Assembly (NCBI GenBank): GCA_001189275.1
Contig: CP012158.1
Coordinates: forward strand, 682,001-746,000
Origin: Pyrobaculum sp. WP30
Lineage (GTDB): Archaea; Thermoproteota; Thermoprotei; Thermoproteales; Thermoproteaceae
Direction of reading: 5' to 3'
Length of the DNA: 64,000 nt
Each line of letters starts with the position of its first letter. Position 1 is the stretch's first letter. The notes beneath the pieces were generated by a model that saw nothing but the letters and a program-made list of their open reading frames with translations, did not search any database and was not told the origin of the DNA. The translations under genes and the position numbers were made by a program. This document shows, in pieces, positions 33,472-43,616 of the stretch.

Positions 33472-34986
33472 GTGGTCAATATCACTTTTCCAAACATTAC
33501 TCTGCCGAGGGGTCTCCTCAACGAGACACTTCATATACTCAACAAGACCAGGACCGAGCCCATCACGGCGCCAAACGCCCCAGCCATACCCCCCTGGCTA
33601 CAACACACACTGCTCTCGGCGTACTTCATCCTTCTGGTTTTCGCACTTCTGTTGATGGCGCACTACATCTACTACGCCAGACACGCGCGGCCCGTCAACT
33701 ACGACCCGCCCCCCGGCGAAGGGAGGTTGCTCTCGATAATAATCCCCATCAAGAACGAAAGCGCGGACACCCTCCTCGGGGCGTTGCGTAGGCTGTCAGC
33801 CCTCTCTTGTCCAGACGCCGAGATAATCGTAGTGTCCGACGACCCCCCGGAAAAATTTGAAGAGTTAAGAAAGGCGGTGGAGGAAGCGGGTATACACGAC
33901 GTAAAGCTGTTGAGGAGGCCGAACCCCGTGGGGTACAGAGGCACAGCCCTCAACTGGGTCGCGGAGCAGGCCAGGGGCGACGTCCTCTTGTTCCTAGACG
34001 TAGACAGCGTGCCGCCGCCGGACCTCTGCACAAGGGCCCGCGTAGTGGGCGAGAAAGAGATACTTTTCCTCGGCTGGGACGGCTACGCCCCCGTGGAGAC
34101 CCCCATAGCGACGTTGCAGCTCTTCCTCTACAAATACCTGCTTTACTACGTGGCCATACTAGGCCGACACAACACGGGGCACCCCGTCTTCGCCCTGGGG
34201 TCTGGAATAGCCGTGCGGAAAAGCTTTCTCAGAGAGATAGGCGGCTTCTGCAACTGCGCAGCCGACGACTACGACATATCTATGAAGGCGTATGTACACG
34301 GCGGGCGGGTGGTCTACTCCCCAGGCCCCCCCGTGTACGTAGAAGTCCCGGCGGGCTTTCATGCATTTAAGCGGCAATACGCGAGGTGGACCTACAACTC
34401 CGCCTACATACTAGCCAAATACCTCTCCCAGTTGCTCAAGCTGAAGATGCCGGCGGCGCATAAACTCAGCATACTCCTCAACGTCGTCACGCACCCCCTC
34501 ATGATACTCACCACATTCGCCGTGATGCTGGCAGGCGTGGCGATGGGGTACATGGGCATAATCATCCCGCCCCTCCACATATTAATACTTCAGCTGGCCC
34601 TCTTCATAACGGCCGCCCTACAGCTGTTCTACGTCTACAGACTAGCCAAGCTAGACGGCCACAGCTTTCTTGAAGTAGCCGGCAAAATGGCCAAATCCGC
34701 CGGCCTCCTCCTCATCCTAAGCCCATACCTCACCTTCTACGTCCTGCTCGGCCTCCTCAAGCGTAGAATCAGGTGGTACACCACCCCCAAGGGCCTGGCG
34801 GGGCTGAGAGGAGGAGCGTGGGGACCCTACGAGGCGGCCACGGCGGCGGTCTTCGCGGCATTGCTCGCGGCCGCGGTCTACATGGGAAATGTAATCTTTG
34901 CGACAAGCGCCGCCTTTCTGTTGACAGTCGCCTTATACGTCTATATACAGATGGCTATGCCCTCTTCACGATCGGATACGGAATGA
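33472..34986 (+). CDS. Processive family 2 glycosyltransferase, membrane bound
   Basis: 504 residues. An N-terminal segment rich in Asn-x-Thr (NITFPNITLP) precedes a membrane helix (LLSAYFILLVFALLLMAHYI). The cytoplasmic GT-A domain shows LSIIIPIKNES, VVSDDPPEKFEELRKAVEE, VLLFLDVDSVPPP (DxD), ADDYDISMKAYVHG and QYARWTYNS (QxxRW). Five or more C-terminal helices follow. These motifs mark a processive synthase of the cellulose/hyaluronan synthase type that extrudes a beta-linked polysaccharide. The start is GTG at 33472, about 22 nt from the shared TATA box. Its 3' end overlaps lysS. Confidence 0.85.
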   Translation: MVNITFPNITLPRGLLNETLHILNKTRTEPITAPNAPAIPPWLQHTLLSAYFILLVFALLLMAHYIYYARHARPVNYDPPPGEGRLLSIIIPIKNESADTLLGALRRLSALSCPDAEIIVVSDDPPEKFEELRKAVEEAGIHDVKLLRRPNPVGYRGTALNWVAEQARGDVLLFLDVDSVPPPDLCTRARVVGEKEILFLGWDGYAPVETPIATLQLFLYKYLLYYVAILGRHNTGHPVFALGSGIAVRKSFLREIGGFCNCAADDYDISMKAYVHGGRVVYSPGPPVYVEVPAGFHAFKRQYARWTYNSAYILAKYLSQLLKLKMPAAHKLSILLNVVTHPLMILTTFAVMLAGVAMGYMGIIIPPLHILILQLALFITAALQLFYVYRLAKLDGHSFLEVAGKMAKSAGLLLILSPYLTFYVLLGLLKRRIRWYTTPKGLAGLRGGAWGPYEAATAAVFAALLAAAVYMGNVIFATSAAFLLTVALYVYIQMAMPSSRSDTE

Positions 34987-36403
34987 CGTCTTTTATAGAC
35001 TCGGCGTTGGTGATTATCATCGCCAGCCTGTCTACGCCTATGCCGACGCCGCCCGTCGGCGGCATGCCGAAGCTCAGCTCCTCCACAAAGTCCCAATCCA
35101 GGGGGTGGGCCTCCTCCTTGGGGAAAAGCTCCTCCTCCCTGGCGAAGTACTCGTACTGCTTCACGGGGTCGTTGAGCTCAGTGTAGGCATTGGCCACCTC
35201 AAGCCCCCCCACGAAGGCCTCGAAACGCTCCACAAGCCCCGGCACCTCTCTGTGGGGTTTGCAGAGCGGCGTAGACTCCTCAGGGTAGTCCACGACGAAG
35301 GTAGGCTCCACCAGCTTCTTCTCCACCAGCTTCTCGAAAAGCTTAACCAGCGCGATCCCCCTGTTGTACACCTTAAGCGGAACCTGGAACTCCTTCAGCT
35401 TCTCCTTTATCTGGTCGTCGGTAAGCCTCTCGGGGTCAACGCCGCCGAACTCGCGCAACGCGTCGTGTAGAGTTATCCTCCGCCAAGGCGGGGAGAAGTT
35501 TATGTTCCACTCCCTGTACTTAACCACGCCGGACCCTAGCACTGCGGCAACCGCCTCGTAAACAACCTCCTCCGTCAGCCTCATCACGTCTTTGTAGTCG
35601 GCGTAGGCCTGGTAAGCCTCTAAAGACCAAAACTCGGGGTTGTGGAGGGCGTCTATGTCCTCGTTGCGGAACTGGGGGCCTATCTCGAAGACCTTGGGGA
35701 ACCCCGCGATGATGTACCGCTTGAGGTACAGCTCCGGGGATATGCGGAGATACCACTCCTCGTCTATGGCCCAGATCTTGGTGGTGAAGGGCCTCGCCGC
35801 GGCTCCGCCGTATATGGGCTGAAGCACCGGCGTAGGTATCTCGATGAACCCCCGCCTCCACATGGCCTCCCTAAGCGCCTGTATAAACCGGGCCCTAGCC
35901 GCCACCCGCCACCTAAGCTGAAGGTCAAGCACCATCGCCACCGAGCGGTACCGCATGTAAAACGGCGACTCTCTATCCACCTTGCCCCACTCAGGGAGCG
36001 GCTGAACCGCCTTAGCCAGCAGAGCGATGGAGGACGCCCTCACCGCGTAGTCCCCCCTCTGCGTCTTCACCACCGGCCCCTCCACCCCCACGTAGTCCCC
36101 ACGCCAAATGTGTTCCAAGATGGGGAGCTTGGGGTCGGCCATGACTTGAAACCGGGCCCCGTCTTCGTAGAGGTCTATAAATACCACGTTGGGGTGGCGC
36201 CGCACGTCAGATACCCTCCCAGCGGTCCTCACCGTCAGCCCAACCCAAGGCTCCAGCAACGCCTGCCTTCTAAGCTCGTTAAGCGCCTTCACGCTGTGGG
36301 TCACAGAAAAACTGTGCGGGAAGGGCTCCACACCCCTCTCCCTAAGCGAGCTGATCAGCTTCCGCCACTCCTCCACCTTAGAGGGGCTCTGCCTCTCAGA
36401 CAT
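34955..36403 (-). CDS. lysS: Lysyl-tRNA synthetase, class II
   Basis: About 482 residues from the ATG at 36401-36403, with a TATA-like ATATATAG about 24 nt upstream (36424-36431); an upstream GTG at 36412 is less likely. The OB-fold anticodon domain covers residues 50-140 (GRVSDVRRHPNVVFIDLYED). Class II motif 2 is FPKVFEIGPQFRNEDIDALH and motif 3 GGVGIGVDRLAMIITNA. Many archaea use a class I LysRS; class II enzymes occur in several crenarchaea. It overlaps the convergent glycosyltransferase gene by 32 bp. Confidence 0.95.
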   Translation of the reverse strand: MSERQSPSKVEEWRKLISSLRERGVEPFPHSFSVTHSVKALNELRRQALLEPWVGLTVRTAGRVSDVRRHPNVVFIDLYEDGARFQVMADPKLPILEHIWRGDYVGVEGPVVKTQRGDYAVRASSIALLAKAVQPLPEWGKVDRESPFYMRYRSVAMVLDLQLRWRVAARARFIQALREAMWRRGFIEIPTPVLQPIYGGAAARPFTTKIWAIDEEWYLRISPELYLKRYIIAGFPKVFEIGPQFRNEDIDALHNPEFWSLEAYQAYADYKDVMRLTEEVVYEAVAAVLGSGVVKYREWNINFSPPWRRITLHDALREFGGVDPERLTDDQIKEKLKEFQVPLKVYNRGIALVKLFEKLVEKKLVEPTFVVDYPEESTPLCKPHREVPGLVERFEAFVGGLEVANAYTELNDPVKQYEYFAREEELFPKEEAHPLDWDFVEELSFGMPPTGGVGIGVDRLAMIITNAESIKDVIPYPIVKRA

Positions 36404-36430
36404 CGCCACCACAAACCCGCCACTATATAT

Positions 36431-37060
36431 CTATTCCACAACCACAACGCCCCACCCGCCGAAGGACAGCTCCCTAAGCGCCGGCAGACCCAGGCGGATC
36501 CTCAGCTCAACAGCCCTCCGGAGGGCCCAACGCGAGGGCACGTCGACGAACCGCACCACGGCGTTCCCCGCAACCTCAACCAGACGGGAAACCGCAACCG
36601 CCGCGCCGCCCCCAACAACGGCGCCCTGCAGGGCCACCCTCCACCTAGACGGCCCCACCTCGGCGAGACGCGCCACCGCCGCGCCCCTCGGGTCATCGCC
36701 GAGAACCTCCACCTTCCTCATCCTAGGCACACGCCCAAGGGCCTCCACCACATACGCCACGGCGGCTGTCTCAAGCGCCGAGGGATTGCTTCCATCGACG
36801 TAGACAAACCTGTCAGACGCCACGTACTGCGCCGCCGCGTTCTCCGCGTAGGCAACCACGTACCGCCCCACCTCGCCCCCCGACACCACCACGCCGAAAG
36901 CCCACCGCGAAAAGGGCCCAGACCCCCTGCGCAGAGCCCACAGGGAGAAGTCGTCGATTAGAAACGCCTTAACCCTAACCGCCACGTGACCAGGCGGAAC
37001 CCTCAGGGCAGGCTCCTCCACCCGCCTCACCGAACCCCCCTCCAGCGTTAGACGCCACAC
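36431..37060 (-). CDS. Reduced alcohol-dehydrogenase-like (MDR) protein
   Basis: A 209-residue protein starting with GTG at 37060 after a TATATATC box (37079-37086). The start, GGSVRRVEEPALRVPPGHVA followed by VRVKAFLIDDFSLWAL, follows the GroES-like domain of medium-chain dehydrogenases (E-P-x-L-x-x-G-x-V-x-V-x-V), but the zinc-site cysteine is replaced. The later LETAAVAYVVEALG and KVEVLGDDPRGAAVARLAEV resemble a shrunken nucleotide domain. Normal MDR enzymes are 330-350 residues. A non-catalytic derivative is possible. Codon usage is strongly G+T, as in its neighbours. Confidence 0.5.
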   Translation of the reverse strand: MWRLTLEGGSVRRVEEPALRVPPGHVAVRVKAFLIDDFSLWALRRGSGPFSRWAFGVVVSGGEVGRYVVAYAENAAAQYVASDRFVYVDGSNPSALETAAVAYVVEALGRVPRMRKVEVLGDDPRGAAVARLAEVGPSRWRVALQGAVVGGGAAVAVSRLVEVAGNAVVRFVDVPSRWALRRAVELRIRLGLPALRELSFGGWGVVVVE

Positions 37061-37099
37061 GTCGAGAGGCTGAACCCGCTATATATCTGTACCACGCCG

Positions 37100-38533
37100 C
37101 TAGCCCTGCAGTATGCGCCTCACCACCTCCCTCATCCTAGCCGCCACCTCGGGGTCCGGCGCCACCTCCTCAGGCCACGGCCTCCCCCCGTATTCCTCCG
37201 GAAGCTTCCTCGTGGCGTCTATGCCAAGCTTAGAGCCGTAGCCAGGGATGGGCGACCCCGTGTCCAACACGTCCACATGCGCCCCCGGCACCACCACCAC
37301 GTCGCGTTGCGGGTCAATCCGTTGCGCAACGGCGAACACAACCTCGTTAAGGTCGTGCACATCAACGTCGTGGTCCACCACCACCACGACCTTAGTCAGA
37401 GAAAGCATATGTCCAAGCCCCCACAGGGCAAACATCACCTTCTTCCCATGGCCCGGATACCTCTTCCTAATAGACACAACGGCGACGCCCTGGAAGAGGC
37501 CGTGAGCCGGCAGGTTCAGATCCACCACCTCCGGCAGAAGAAACTGCAAGATGGGGAGGAAGACCCGCTCCACAGCCTTCCCCATGTAGGCGTCCTCCAG
37601 CGGAGGCCTCCCCACCACAGTGCCGTAGTAGATGGGGTCTTCCCGCCTCAGCAAAGCCCTGGCCTTAAAGACGGGGTAGAGCCCCCCGGGGTCATACACC
37701 CCGTAGTGGTCGCCGAAAGGCCCCTCCCGCCTCAAGTCACCCACATCTACGCAACCCTCCACCACCGCCTCAGCCCGCGCCGGGATGTACAAGTCGGTCG
37801 CCACGCCCTTGGTCACCTCCACCCCCGAGCCCCGGAGGACACCCGCGAAGAGGTACTCGTCGAGGGGGTAAGGCGTCGGCATCATGCCGCTGAGGAGGAA
37901 GGCCGGGTCACCGCCGATTACAACAGCCGCGTCTACGCAACCAGAGGAGGAGCCAAACAGCCCCGCCGCCCTCTTGTGTATCTGCGAATGCACCACCGCC
38001 TCCCTCTCGTTGAGGATCTGGATCCTGTAAACCCCCAGGTTGTGCACCCCCCCGACGTCCCTCGTGACGAATACGCCGAAGGTTACGTAACGCCCCGCGT
38101 CCCTAGGCCAACTCTTAAAAGCCGGAATAGAGAGGAAGTTAGGCTCCTCCACCACCTCCTTCACAGGCCCGCCCCTCACCGCCCTCGGCGCGTAACGCCC
38201 CAGCTCGAAGAGCTCAGCCGCCGCCTTGAACTTCTCCACAATCGAAACAGGAGGCGGACCCGCCATAGGCTCCAAGAGCCGCCGCCCCACCTCCTCCAGC
38301 CTATCCACCCCAAGCGCAAGCTTAACCCGCTCCAAAGAACCAAAGAGATTACCAACAACACGCCACCCCGGAAACCCCCTCACGTTTTCAAACAACACCG
38401 CAGGACCCCCCGCGTACATAACCTGCCTAAGCACCTCCGGAATCTCAAGCTCAGGCGACAGAGACTCCCCAACCCGCCTCAGCCAACCCCTCCCCTCCAG
38501 CGCCTCTAGAAACTCCCTCAGATCAGAAAACAC
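37100..38533 (-). CDS. UbiD-family decarboxylase
   Basis: A 477-residue protein of the prenylated-FMN-dependent UbiD family: FENVRGFPGWRVVGNLFGSL, RYVTFGVFVTRDVGGVHNLG, EGPFGDHYGVYDPGGLYPVF (including the E-G-P-F-G-D/E-H signature), GRPPLEDAYMGKAVERVFLP and KVVVVVDHDVDVHDLNEVVF. It decarboxylates an aromatic or unsaturated acid, perhaps in quinone synthesis. No UbiX flavin prenyltransferase is adjacent. The start is GTG at 38533, 20-28 nt after TTTTAAAA (38553-38560). Size is standard. Confidence 0.92.
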   Translation of the reverse strand: MFSDLREFLEALEGRGWLRRVGESLSPELEIPEVLRQVMYAGGPAVLFENVRGFPGWRVVGNLFGSLERVKLALGVDRLEEVGRRLLEPMAGPPPVSIVEKFKAAAELFELGRYAPRAVRGGPVKEVVEEPNFLSIPAFKSWPRDAGRYVTFGVFVTRDVGGVHNLGVYRIQILNEREAVVHSQIHKRAAGLFGSSSGCVDAAVVIGGDPAFLLSGMMPTPYPLDEYLFAGVLRGSGVEVTKGVATDLYIPARAEAVVEGCVDVGDLRREGPFGDHYGVYDPGGLYPVFKARALLRREDPIYYGTVVGRPPLEDAYMGKAVERVFLPILQFLLPEVVDLNLPAHGLFQGVAVVSIRKRYPGHGKKVMFALWGLGHMLSLTKVVVVVDHDVDVHDLNEVVFAVAQRIDPQRDVVVVPGAHVDVLDTGSPIPGYGSKLGIDATRKLPEEYGGRPWPEEVAPDPEVAARMREVVRRILQG

Positions 38534-38567
38534 AGCACCACCACCACGCCCCCTTTTAAAACTGTGT

Positions 38568-39470
38568 TCAATAAAGCTTCTTGATGCCGAAGACCCCGCC
38601 CAGCCACTCGCCGATCATATAGGTCAAGAAGGCGGTGCCCAGCAGGAGGCCCACAGTCTGCAGAAACTCAAACTTGAAATCCCTCTCCGCATAGACAGCC
38701 GCCTGAAACGTAAGAACAAACGACAACACCACGCCCACGGCGATTGACGCGGCGAAGGCCAGATATATGTCATGCGTGAGGAAGTAGGGAAGCGACATGA
38801 GAGCCACCGCGAAGATGTACCCAACCCCAGTCACCAAAGCCGCAACGGCAGGCGACTTCCCCACCTCGTGCTTAGTCTGGAGATACGACGCCGACGCCAT
38901 GGAAATCGCCGCCCCAACCCCCACGATGAGGCCGATAACCCCAGCCACCGTGGTGCTGTTTGTGGTGCCGAGGGCGCCGGCGTGAGCCCCCGTGATCTCA
39001 ATAATGGCATCCGCAAGCCCCAGCACCAGAGCCCCCATGTACTTCACCACCGTCTCGTCTATCTGGGCAATGAGAGACCTCTCGTGCTCCTCCTCATCCC
39101 TTATGATGCGCCTCAGCCTCTCCAAGTCCTCCCCCGACAGAAGAGGCTCCACAGAGCGGTAGCGCGCAATCGCCTCCTTCTCCCCACGCTCCAGAAGCTT
39201 AGCCACAAAAGTAACCCCAAACAAAAGACGCAGAAACGCCATAAAGAAGGCGTAGAGACGCACCCGCCACGCCGGCGGCTCCACCGCCGCGAACCTCCTC
39301 CAGAACCTAAAATGCTCCAGCTCCTGCGCCGCGAGAGCCTCCAGCACCCGCCTCCTGCCCGCCCCACGCTCCATACGCGCCAACATGCCGTACACCACAT
39401 ACTCCCTAAACTCGTCCAAAGCCGCCTCCCGAGCAACCTCAACCAACTTCGAACTAGAACCAACTTCCAT
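38568..39470 (-). CDS. Ferritin-like domain fused to a VIT1/CCC1 iron transporter
   Basis: 300 residues. Residues 1-140 form a rubrerythrin-like four-helix unit with AALDEFREYVVYGMLARMER, AAQELEHFRFWRR and IIRDEEEHERSLIAQI supplying the E...ExxH metal ligands. Residues 145-295 form the VIT1/CCC1 membrane domain (GLADAIIEITGAHAGALGTT, VGVGAAISMASASYLQTKHE). Similar MbfA-type proteins move iron or manganese across the membrane to prevent oxidative damage. It has its own TATA-like TTTATAAA box (39488-39496), 20 nt before the ATG. The HTH gene upstream could control it. Confidence 0.87.
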   Translation of the reverse strand: MEVGSSSKLVEVAREAALDEFREYVVYGMLARMERGAGRRRVLEALAAQELEHFRFWRRFAAVEPPAWRVRLYAFFMAFLRLLFGVTFVAKLLERGEKEAIARYRSVEPLLSGEDLERLRRIIRDEEEHERSLIAQIDETVVKYMGALVLGLADAIIEITGAHAGALGTTNSTTVAGVIGLIVGVGAAISMASASYLQTKHEVGKSPAVAALVTGVGYIFAVALMSLPYFLTHDIYLAFAASIAVGVVLSFVLTFQAAVYAERDFKFEFLQTVGLLLGTAFLTYMIGEWLGGVFGIKKLY

Positions 39471-39490
39471 GAAGAACAGAAACCGGGAAT

Positions 39491-39916
39491 TTATAAACCT
39501 GACTGCCCCCCACCCCCCTCTCCCTTCTCCTCACTCTTCCTCCAGTAATACAAACTCTTCGCAATAGAGACAAGCGACGAAGACACATCCCCCTCCCCCA
39601 GAGACCTCACCGCCTCCAAAAACGGCGTAGACCCCTCAACCCCCCTCGACCGCAGAAACTCCCAAAGATCCCGGAAAAAATCCATCATCCTAAGAGAACC
39701 CACATACGCGTCAAAAGAATCCCGAAGCACCACCACCCGCCGCCTCCCCTGCAAAACCGTAAACACAACACCCTCACGCTCCAACACGTAGAGATGCCAC
39801 TGCGCCGCCCCATAAGAAATCCCCAACTCCTTAGCAATCTGATACACCGAGGCGCCACCCCGCCCCCTCAAAAACTCCACAATACGCCGCCTAACCCCCT
39901 CAGAATCCACAAACAC
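39491..39916 (-). CDS. Winged helix-turn-helix transcriptional regulator
   Basis: 141 residues starting at a GTG at 39916. Residues 7-70 are an ArsR/MarR-like winged helix: VRRRIVEFLRGRGGASVYQI, AKELGISYGAAQWHLYVLER, EGVVFTVLQGRRRVVVLRDS. The C-terminal 65 residues (FFRDLWEFLRSRGVEGSTPF) are helical and may dimerise. A TATA-like TTTTTATAT on the minus strand (39929-39937) supports the start. It lies directly upstream of the ferritin-VIT gene, so regulation of iron handling is plausible but not shown. It is the last gene before the rRNA operon. Confidence 0.8.
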   Translation of the reverse strand: MFVDSEGVRRRIVEFLRGRGGASVYQIAKELGISYGAAQWHLYVLEREGVVFTVLQGRRRVVVLRDSFDAYVGSLRMMDFFRDLWEFLRSRGVEGSTPFLEAVRSLGEGDVSSSLVSIAKSLYYWRKSEEKGEGGGGQSGL

Positions 39917-40445
39917 ACAAAACCCCCCGATATAAAAACTCTGACCCCACCCCCAACAACAAGCCTAAATATACCCAACGGTGCTTACAAGCGGCGGCAC
40001 CCCGGCACATCAAAAACAGCCCACGCCAAACAGCACACAAAAACCACAGCAACCGCACCAAACAACCCACCACAACAAACAACAAACCACACAAACACGA
40101 CAAAACAGCCGACAGGCGTAAAACACACCCCCTCTCTACATATGCGCCTTAAGCCCCGCCGGGCCACACGCCAGGCAAGAGAAGGGGAAACTAGACAAAA
40201 ACGGCAACCCCCACCCCACCACGGCACCAGCCACGTCACACCCCTCCACAGCCGCGGCGCAAACACGCAGGTTAAAGACGACAAGACGCCGGCAACCACC
40301 CAGAGATCAAGAAGCTTCGGCGCATAACAACGCGGCGCTACATACACTACATACCTGACACACGCAGACCCGCAGAACCGCCGCCCCAAACAGATAAAAA
40401 CCTCCACACACCACACAGCCAACGCGGCGACACACAGCAGAGAAA
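39917..40445. other. C+A-rich intergenic region before the rRNA operon
   Basis: About 530 bp with no gene that I can support. The plus strand is extremely rich in C and A (long runs like ACAACAAACCACACAAACAC). The region could hold regulatory or replication-origin sequence. Reading frames through it on either strand have biased, low-complexity translations and are not credible proteins. No repeat cluster of origin type was spotted by eye. Confidence 0.6.
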
Positions 40446-40454
40446 AACTTTTAA
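40446..40454 (+). promoter_or_regulatory. Probable rRNA operon TATA box
   Basis: AACTTTTAAA, preceded by A-rich DNA (BRE-like AGAAAA), is the only strong TATA-like element before 16S. It predicts a transcript start near 40478, about 170 nt before mature 16S. Confidence 0.65.
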
Positions 40455-40596
40455 ACTACCACGTCCTAGAAAATCCGCGCTCTTACAAAATGACGCCGGG
40501 CAAAAGCCCGGCAGACTCACCCTCATGTTCCCCGGACGTCCCCTCCTGGACACACAGCCCAGGCCGGGGCGCCGGGGAGAAAACCCCACGCCGCCG

Positions 40597-40628
40597 CCGA
40601 GGAGAAGCCCGGACAAAACCCACCCCCC
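40597..40628 (+). other. 5' half of the pre-16S processing stem (bulge-helix-bulge)
   Basis: CCGAGGAGAAGCCC (40597-40610) pairs with GGGCTTCTCCTCGG (43603-43616); GGAC (40611-40614) pairs with GTCC (43596-43599); ACCCACCCCCC (40618-40628) pairs with GGGGGGTGGGT (43584-43594). The AAA bulges on each side of the 4-bp central helix form a near-canonical archaeal splicing-endonuclease motif for 16S excision. Confidence 0.85.
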
Positions 40629-41169
40629 GGGCGGCCTTGCGGCCGTCCGAAACCGGTTGATCCTGCCGGACCCGACCGCTATCGGGGTAGGGCTAAGCCA
40701 TGCGAGTCGCGCGCCCGGGGGCGCCCGGGAGCGGCGCACGGCTCAGTAACACGTGCCCAACCTACCCTCGGGAGGGGGACACCCCCGGGAAACTGGGGCC
40801 AATCCCCCATAGGGGAAGGGCGCTGGAAGGCCCCCTCCCCGAAAGGACGGCGGCCGATCCGCCGCCGCCCGCCCGAGGATGGGGGCACGGCCCATCAGGT
40901 AGTTGGCGGGTTAAAGGCCCGCCAAGCCGAAGACGGGTAGGGGCGGTGAGAGCCGCGAGCCCCGAGATCGGCACTGAGACAAGGGCCGAGGCCCTACGGG
41001 GTGCAGCAGGCGCGAATACTCCGCAATGCGGGCAACCGCGACGGGGCTACCCCGAGTGCCGGGCGAAGAGCCCGGCTTTTGCCCGGTCTAAAACGCCGGG
41101 AGAATAAGCGGGGGGCAAGTCTGGTGTCAGCCGCCGCGGTAATACCAGCTCCGCGAGTGGTCGGGGTGT

Positions 41170-41200
<31 letters not shown>

Positions 41201-41344
41201 GGCAAGTCGCTCCTGAAATCCCAGGGCTCAACCCTGGGGCGGGGGGCGATACTGCCGGGCTAGGGGGCGGAAGAGGCCGCCGGTACTCCGGGGGTAGGGG
41301 CGAAATCCGTTAATCCCCGGAGGACCACCAGTGGCGAAAGCGGG

Positions 41345-41384
<40 letters not shown>

Positions 41385-41532
41385 GAGCAAAGGGGATTAG
41401 ATACCCCTGTAGTCCCGGCCGTAAACGATGCGGGCTAGCTGTCGGCTGGGCTTAGGGCCCGGCCGGTGGCGAAGGGAAACCGTTAAGCCCGCCGCCTGGG
41501 GAGTACGGCCGCAAGGCTGAAACTTAAAGGAA

Positions 41533-42280
41533 AGGGAGGTTGGGAGCTGGGCGCGAAGGCTTAAATAGCTCCCCGGCCCTCTAGGGCATGGTGACGCTCA
41601 ACGGGGAGCTGGCCTACTTAGCAGGAGCTTTACGAGACGGGACTGTGGTGATTAGAAGCGGGTACGACTACGAGGTCAGGCTTGCGCAGAAGAGCCGCGA
41701 GTGGCTTGAGGTGCTAAACGACCTCTTTGCGAGGATCTTCGGGAGAAGCGGCTCCATATACCGCGAGAAGAGGAGAGGCGCGTCCGGCGCCGTGAGGGCA
41801 TATTACGTCCTGAGGATATTCGACAAGAGAGTAGTCGGCGAGCTGATAAGGCTCTTCGACATAGCTACGCCGCAGACCAGGTGGGGAACCCCCGACATAA
41901 TAAGGCGCGCAGGCGCAGACATTGTGAAGCACTACGTGAGGGGGTTCTTCGACGCCGAAGGCGGCTTGCCCAAAGACCCCACCCGCGCCAAACAGCACTA
42001 CATCTCCTTCGACCAGGCAAACCTCGACGCCCTGGCCTTCATCAGAAGCCAACTGGCGCAGATGGGCTACCGCCCTACGAGGATCACCAAGACGGGTAGC
42101 GTGTGGCAGTTCAGGCTGACGCGGAGGGCCGACATTATGAGATTTAAAAACGAAATCGGGTCGTGGCACCCCGAAAAGAAGCGGAGGCTCGACCTCCTGT
42201 ACGCCTCCCTGGGACGACAAGACCTCCTTTTCCCCTCCAGTCCTCTTCATCCATCCGCCCAGCTCCCGCCTCCCCCTGAA
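41533..42280 (+). other. 16S rRNA intron at position 919
   Basis: A 748-nt insertion between AAACTTAAAGGAA and TTGGCGGGG. Its ends pair: AGGGAGG-TTGGGAGCTGGGCG with CGCCCAGCTCCC-GCCTCCCCCT. It encodes an endonuclease (41588 onward). The exact cut could shift by up to three bases because GAA occurs at both ends. Confidence 0.9.
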
Positions 42281-42307
42281 TTGGCGGGGGGGCACCACAA
42301 GGGGTGA
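41588..42307 (+). CDS. LAGLIDADG homing endonuclease in the 16S position-919 intron
   Basis: An open frame of 239 codons with two LAGLIDADG motifs: LAYLAGALRDGTVVI near residue 10 and HYVRGFFDAEGGL near residue 120. The linker and second half (YRPTRITKTGSVWQFRLTRR) fit a monomeric endonuclease that would cut intronless 16S genes and spread the intron. A TATA-like CTTAAATAG (41560-41568) lies about 24 nt before the ATG. The stop (TGA at 42305-42307) is in the 3' exon, 27 nt beyond the splice site. In the circular intron the frame would instead end REVGSWARRLK and a TAG. Confidence 0.88.
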   Translation: MVTLNGELAYLAGALRDGTVVIRSGYDYEVRLAQKSREWLEVLNDLFARIFGRSGSIYREKRRGASGAVRAYYVLRIFDKRVVGELIRLFDIATPQTRWGTPDIIRRAGADIVKHYVRGFFDAEGGLPKDPTRAKQHYISFDQANLDALAFIRSQLAQMGYRPTRITKTGSVWQFRLTRRADIMRFKNEIGSWHPEKKRRLDLLYASLGRQDLLFPSSPLHPSAQLPPPPELAGGHHKG

Positions 42308-42824
42308 AGCTTGCGGCTTAATTGGAGTCAACGCCGGAAACCTCACCCGGGGCGACAGCAGGATGAAGGCCAGGCTAACGACCTTGCCGGACGAGCTGAG
42401 AGGAGGTGCATGGCCGTCGTCAGCTCGTGCCGTGAGGTGTCCGGTTAACCCGTACCCACCACGGGGCCGAAAGTCCGGCAACGAGCGAGACCCCCACCCC
42501 TAGTTGCTACCCGGCCCTTCGGGGCCGGAGGCACACTAGGGGGACTGCCGGCGTAAGCCGGAGGAAGGAGGGGGCCACGGCAGGTCAGTATGCCCCAAAA
42601 CCCCGGGGCTGCACGCGAGCTGCAATGGCGGGGACAGCGGGACCCGACCCCGAAAGGGGGAGGCAATCCCGTAAACCCCGCCCCAGTAGGGATCGAGGGC
42701 TGCAACTCGCCCTCGTGAACGTGGAATCCCTAGTAACCGCGTGTCACCAACGCGCGGTGAATACGTCCCTGCCCCTTAGGCGGGCCGCTGCGGCTTGTTT
42801 TTAAGATCGGTCTTTCTCCCTCCT

Positions 42825-43579
<755 letters not shown>

Positions 43580-43583
43580 CCAT

Positions 43584-43616
43584 GGGGGGTGGGTAGTCCA
43601 AAGGGCTTCTCCTCGG
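43584..43616 (+). other. 3' half of the pre-16S processing stem
   Basis: Complement of 40597-40628, including GTCC (43596-43599) and the AAA bulge (43600-43602). It lies between the 16S 3' end and the start of 23S and accounts for much of the 65-nt spacer, leaving no room for a tRNA. Confidence 0.85.

Noticed and set aside
35642-36961. Plus-strand open frame of about 440 codons
   Set aside because: It is antisense to lysS and the MDR-like gene, with His/Arg/Pro-rich translation and no family resemblance.
37277-38509. Plus-strand open frame of about 410 codons
   Set aside because: It is a shadow of ubiD on the other strand; the composition is His/Arg/Pro-rich.
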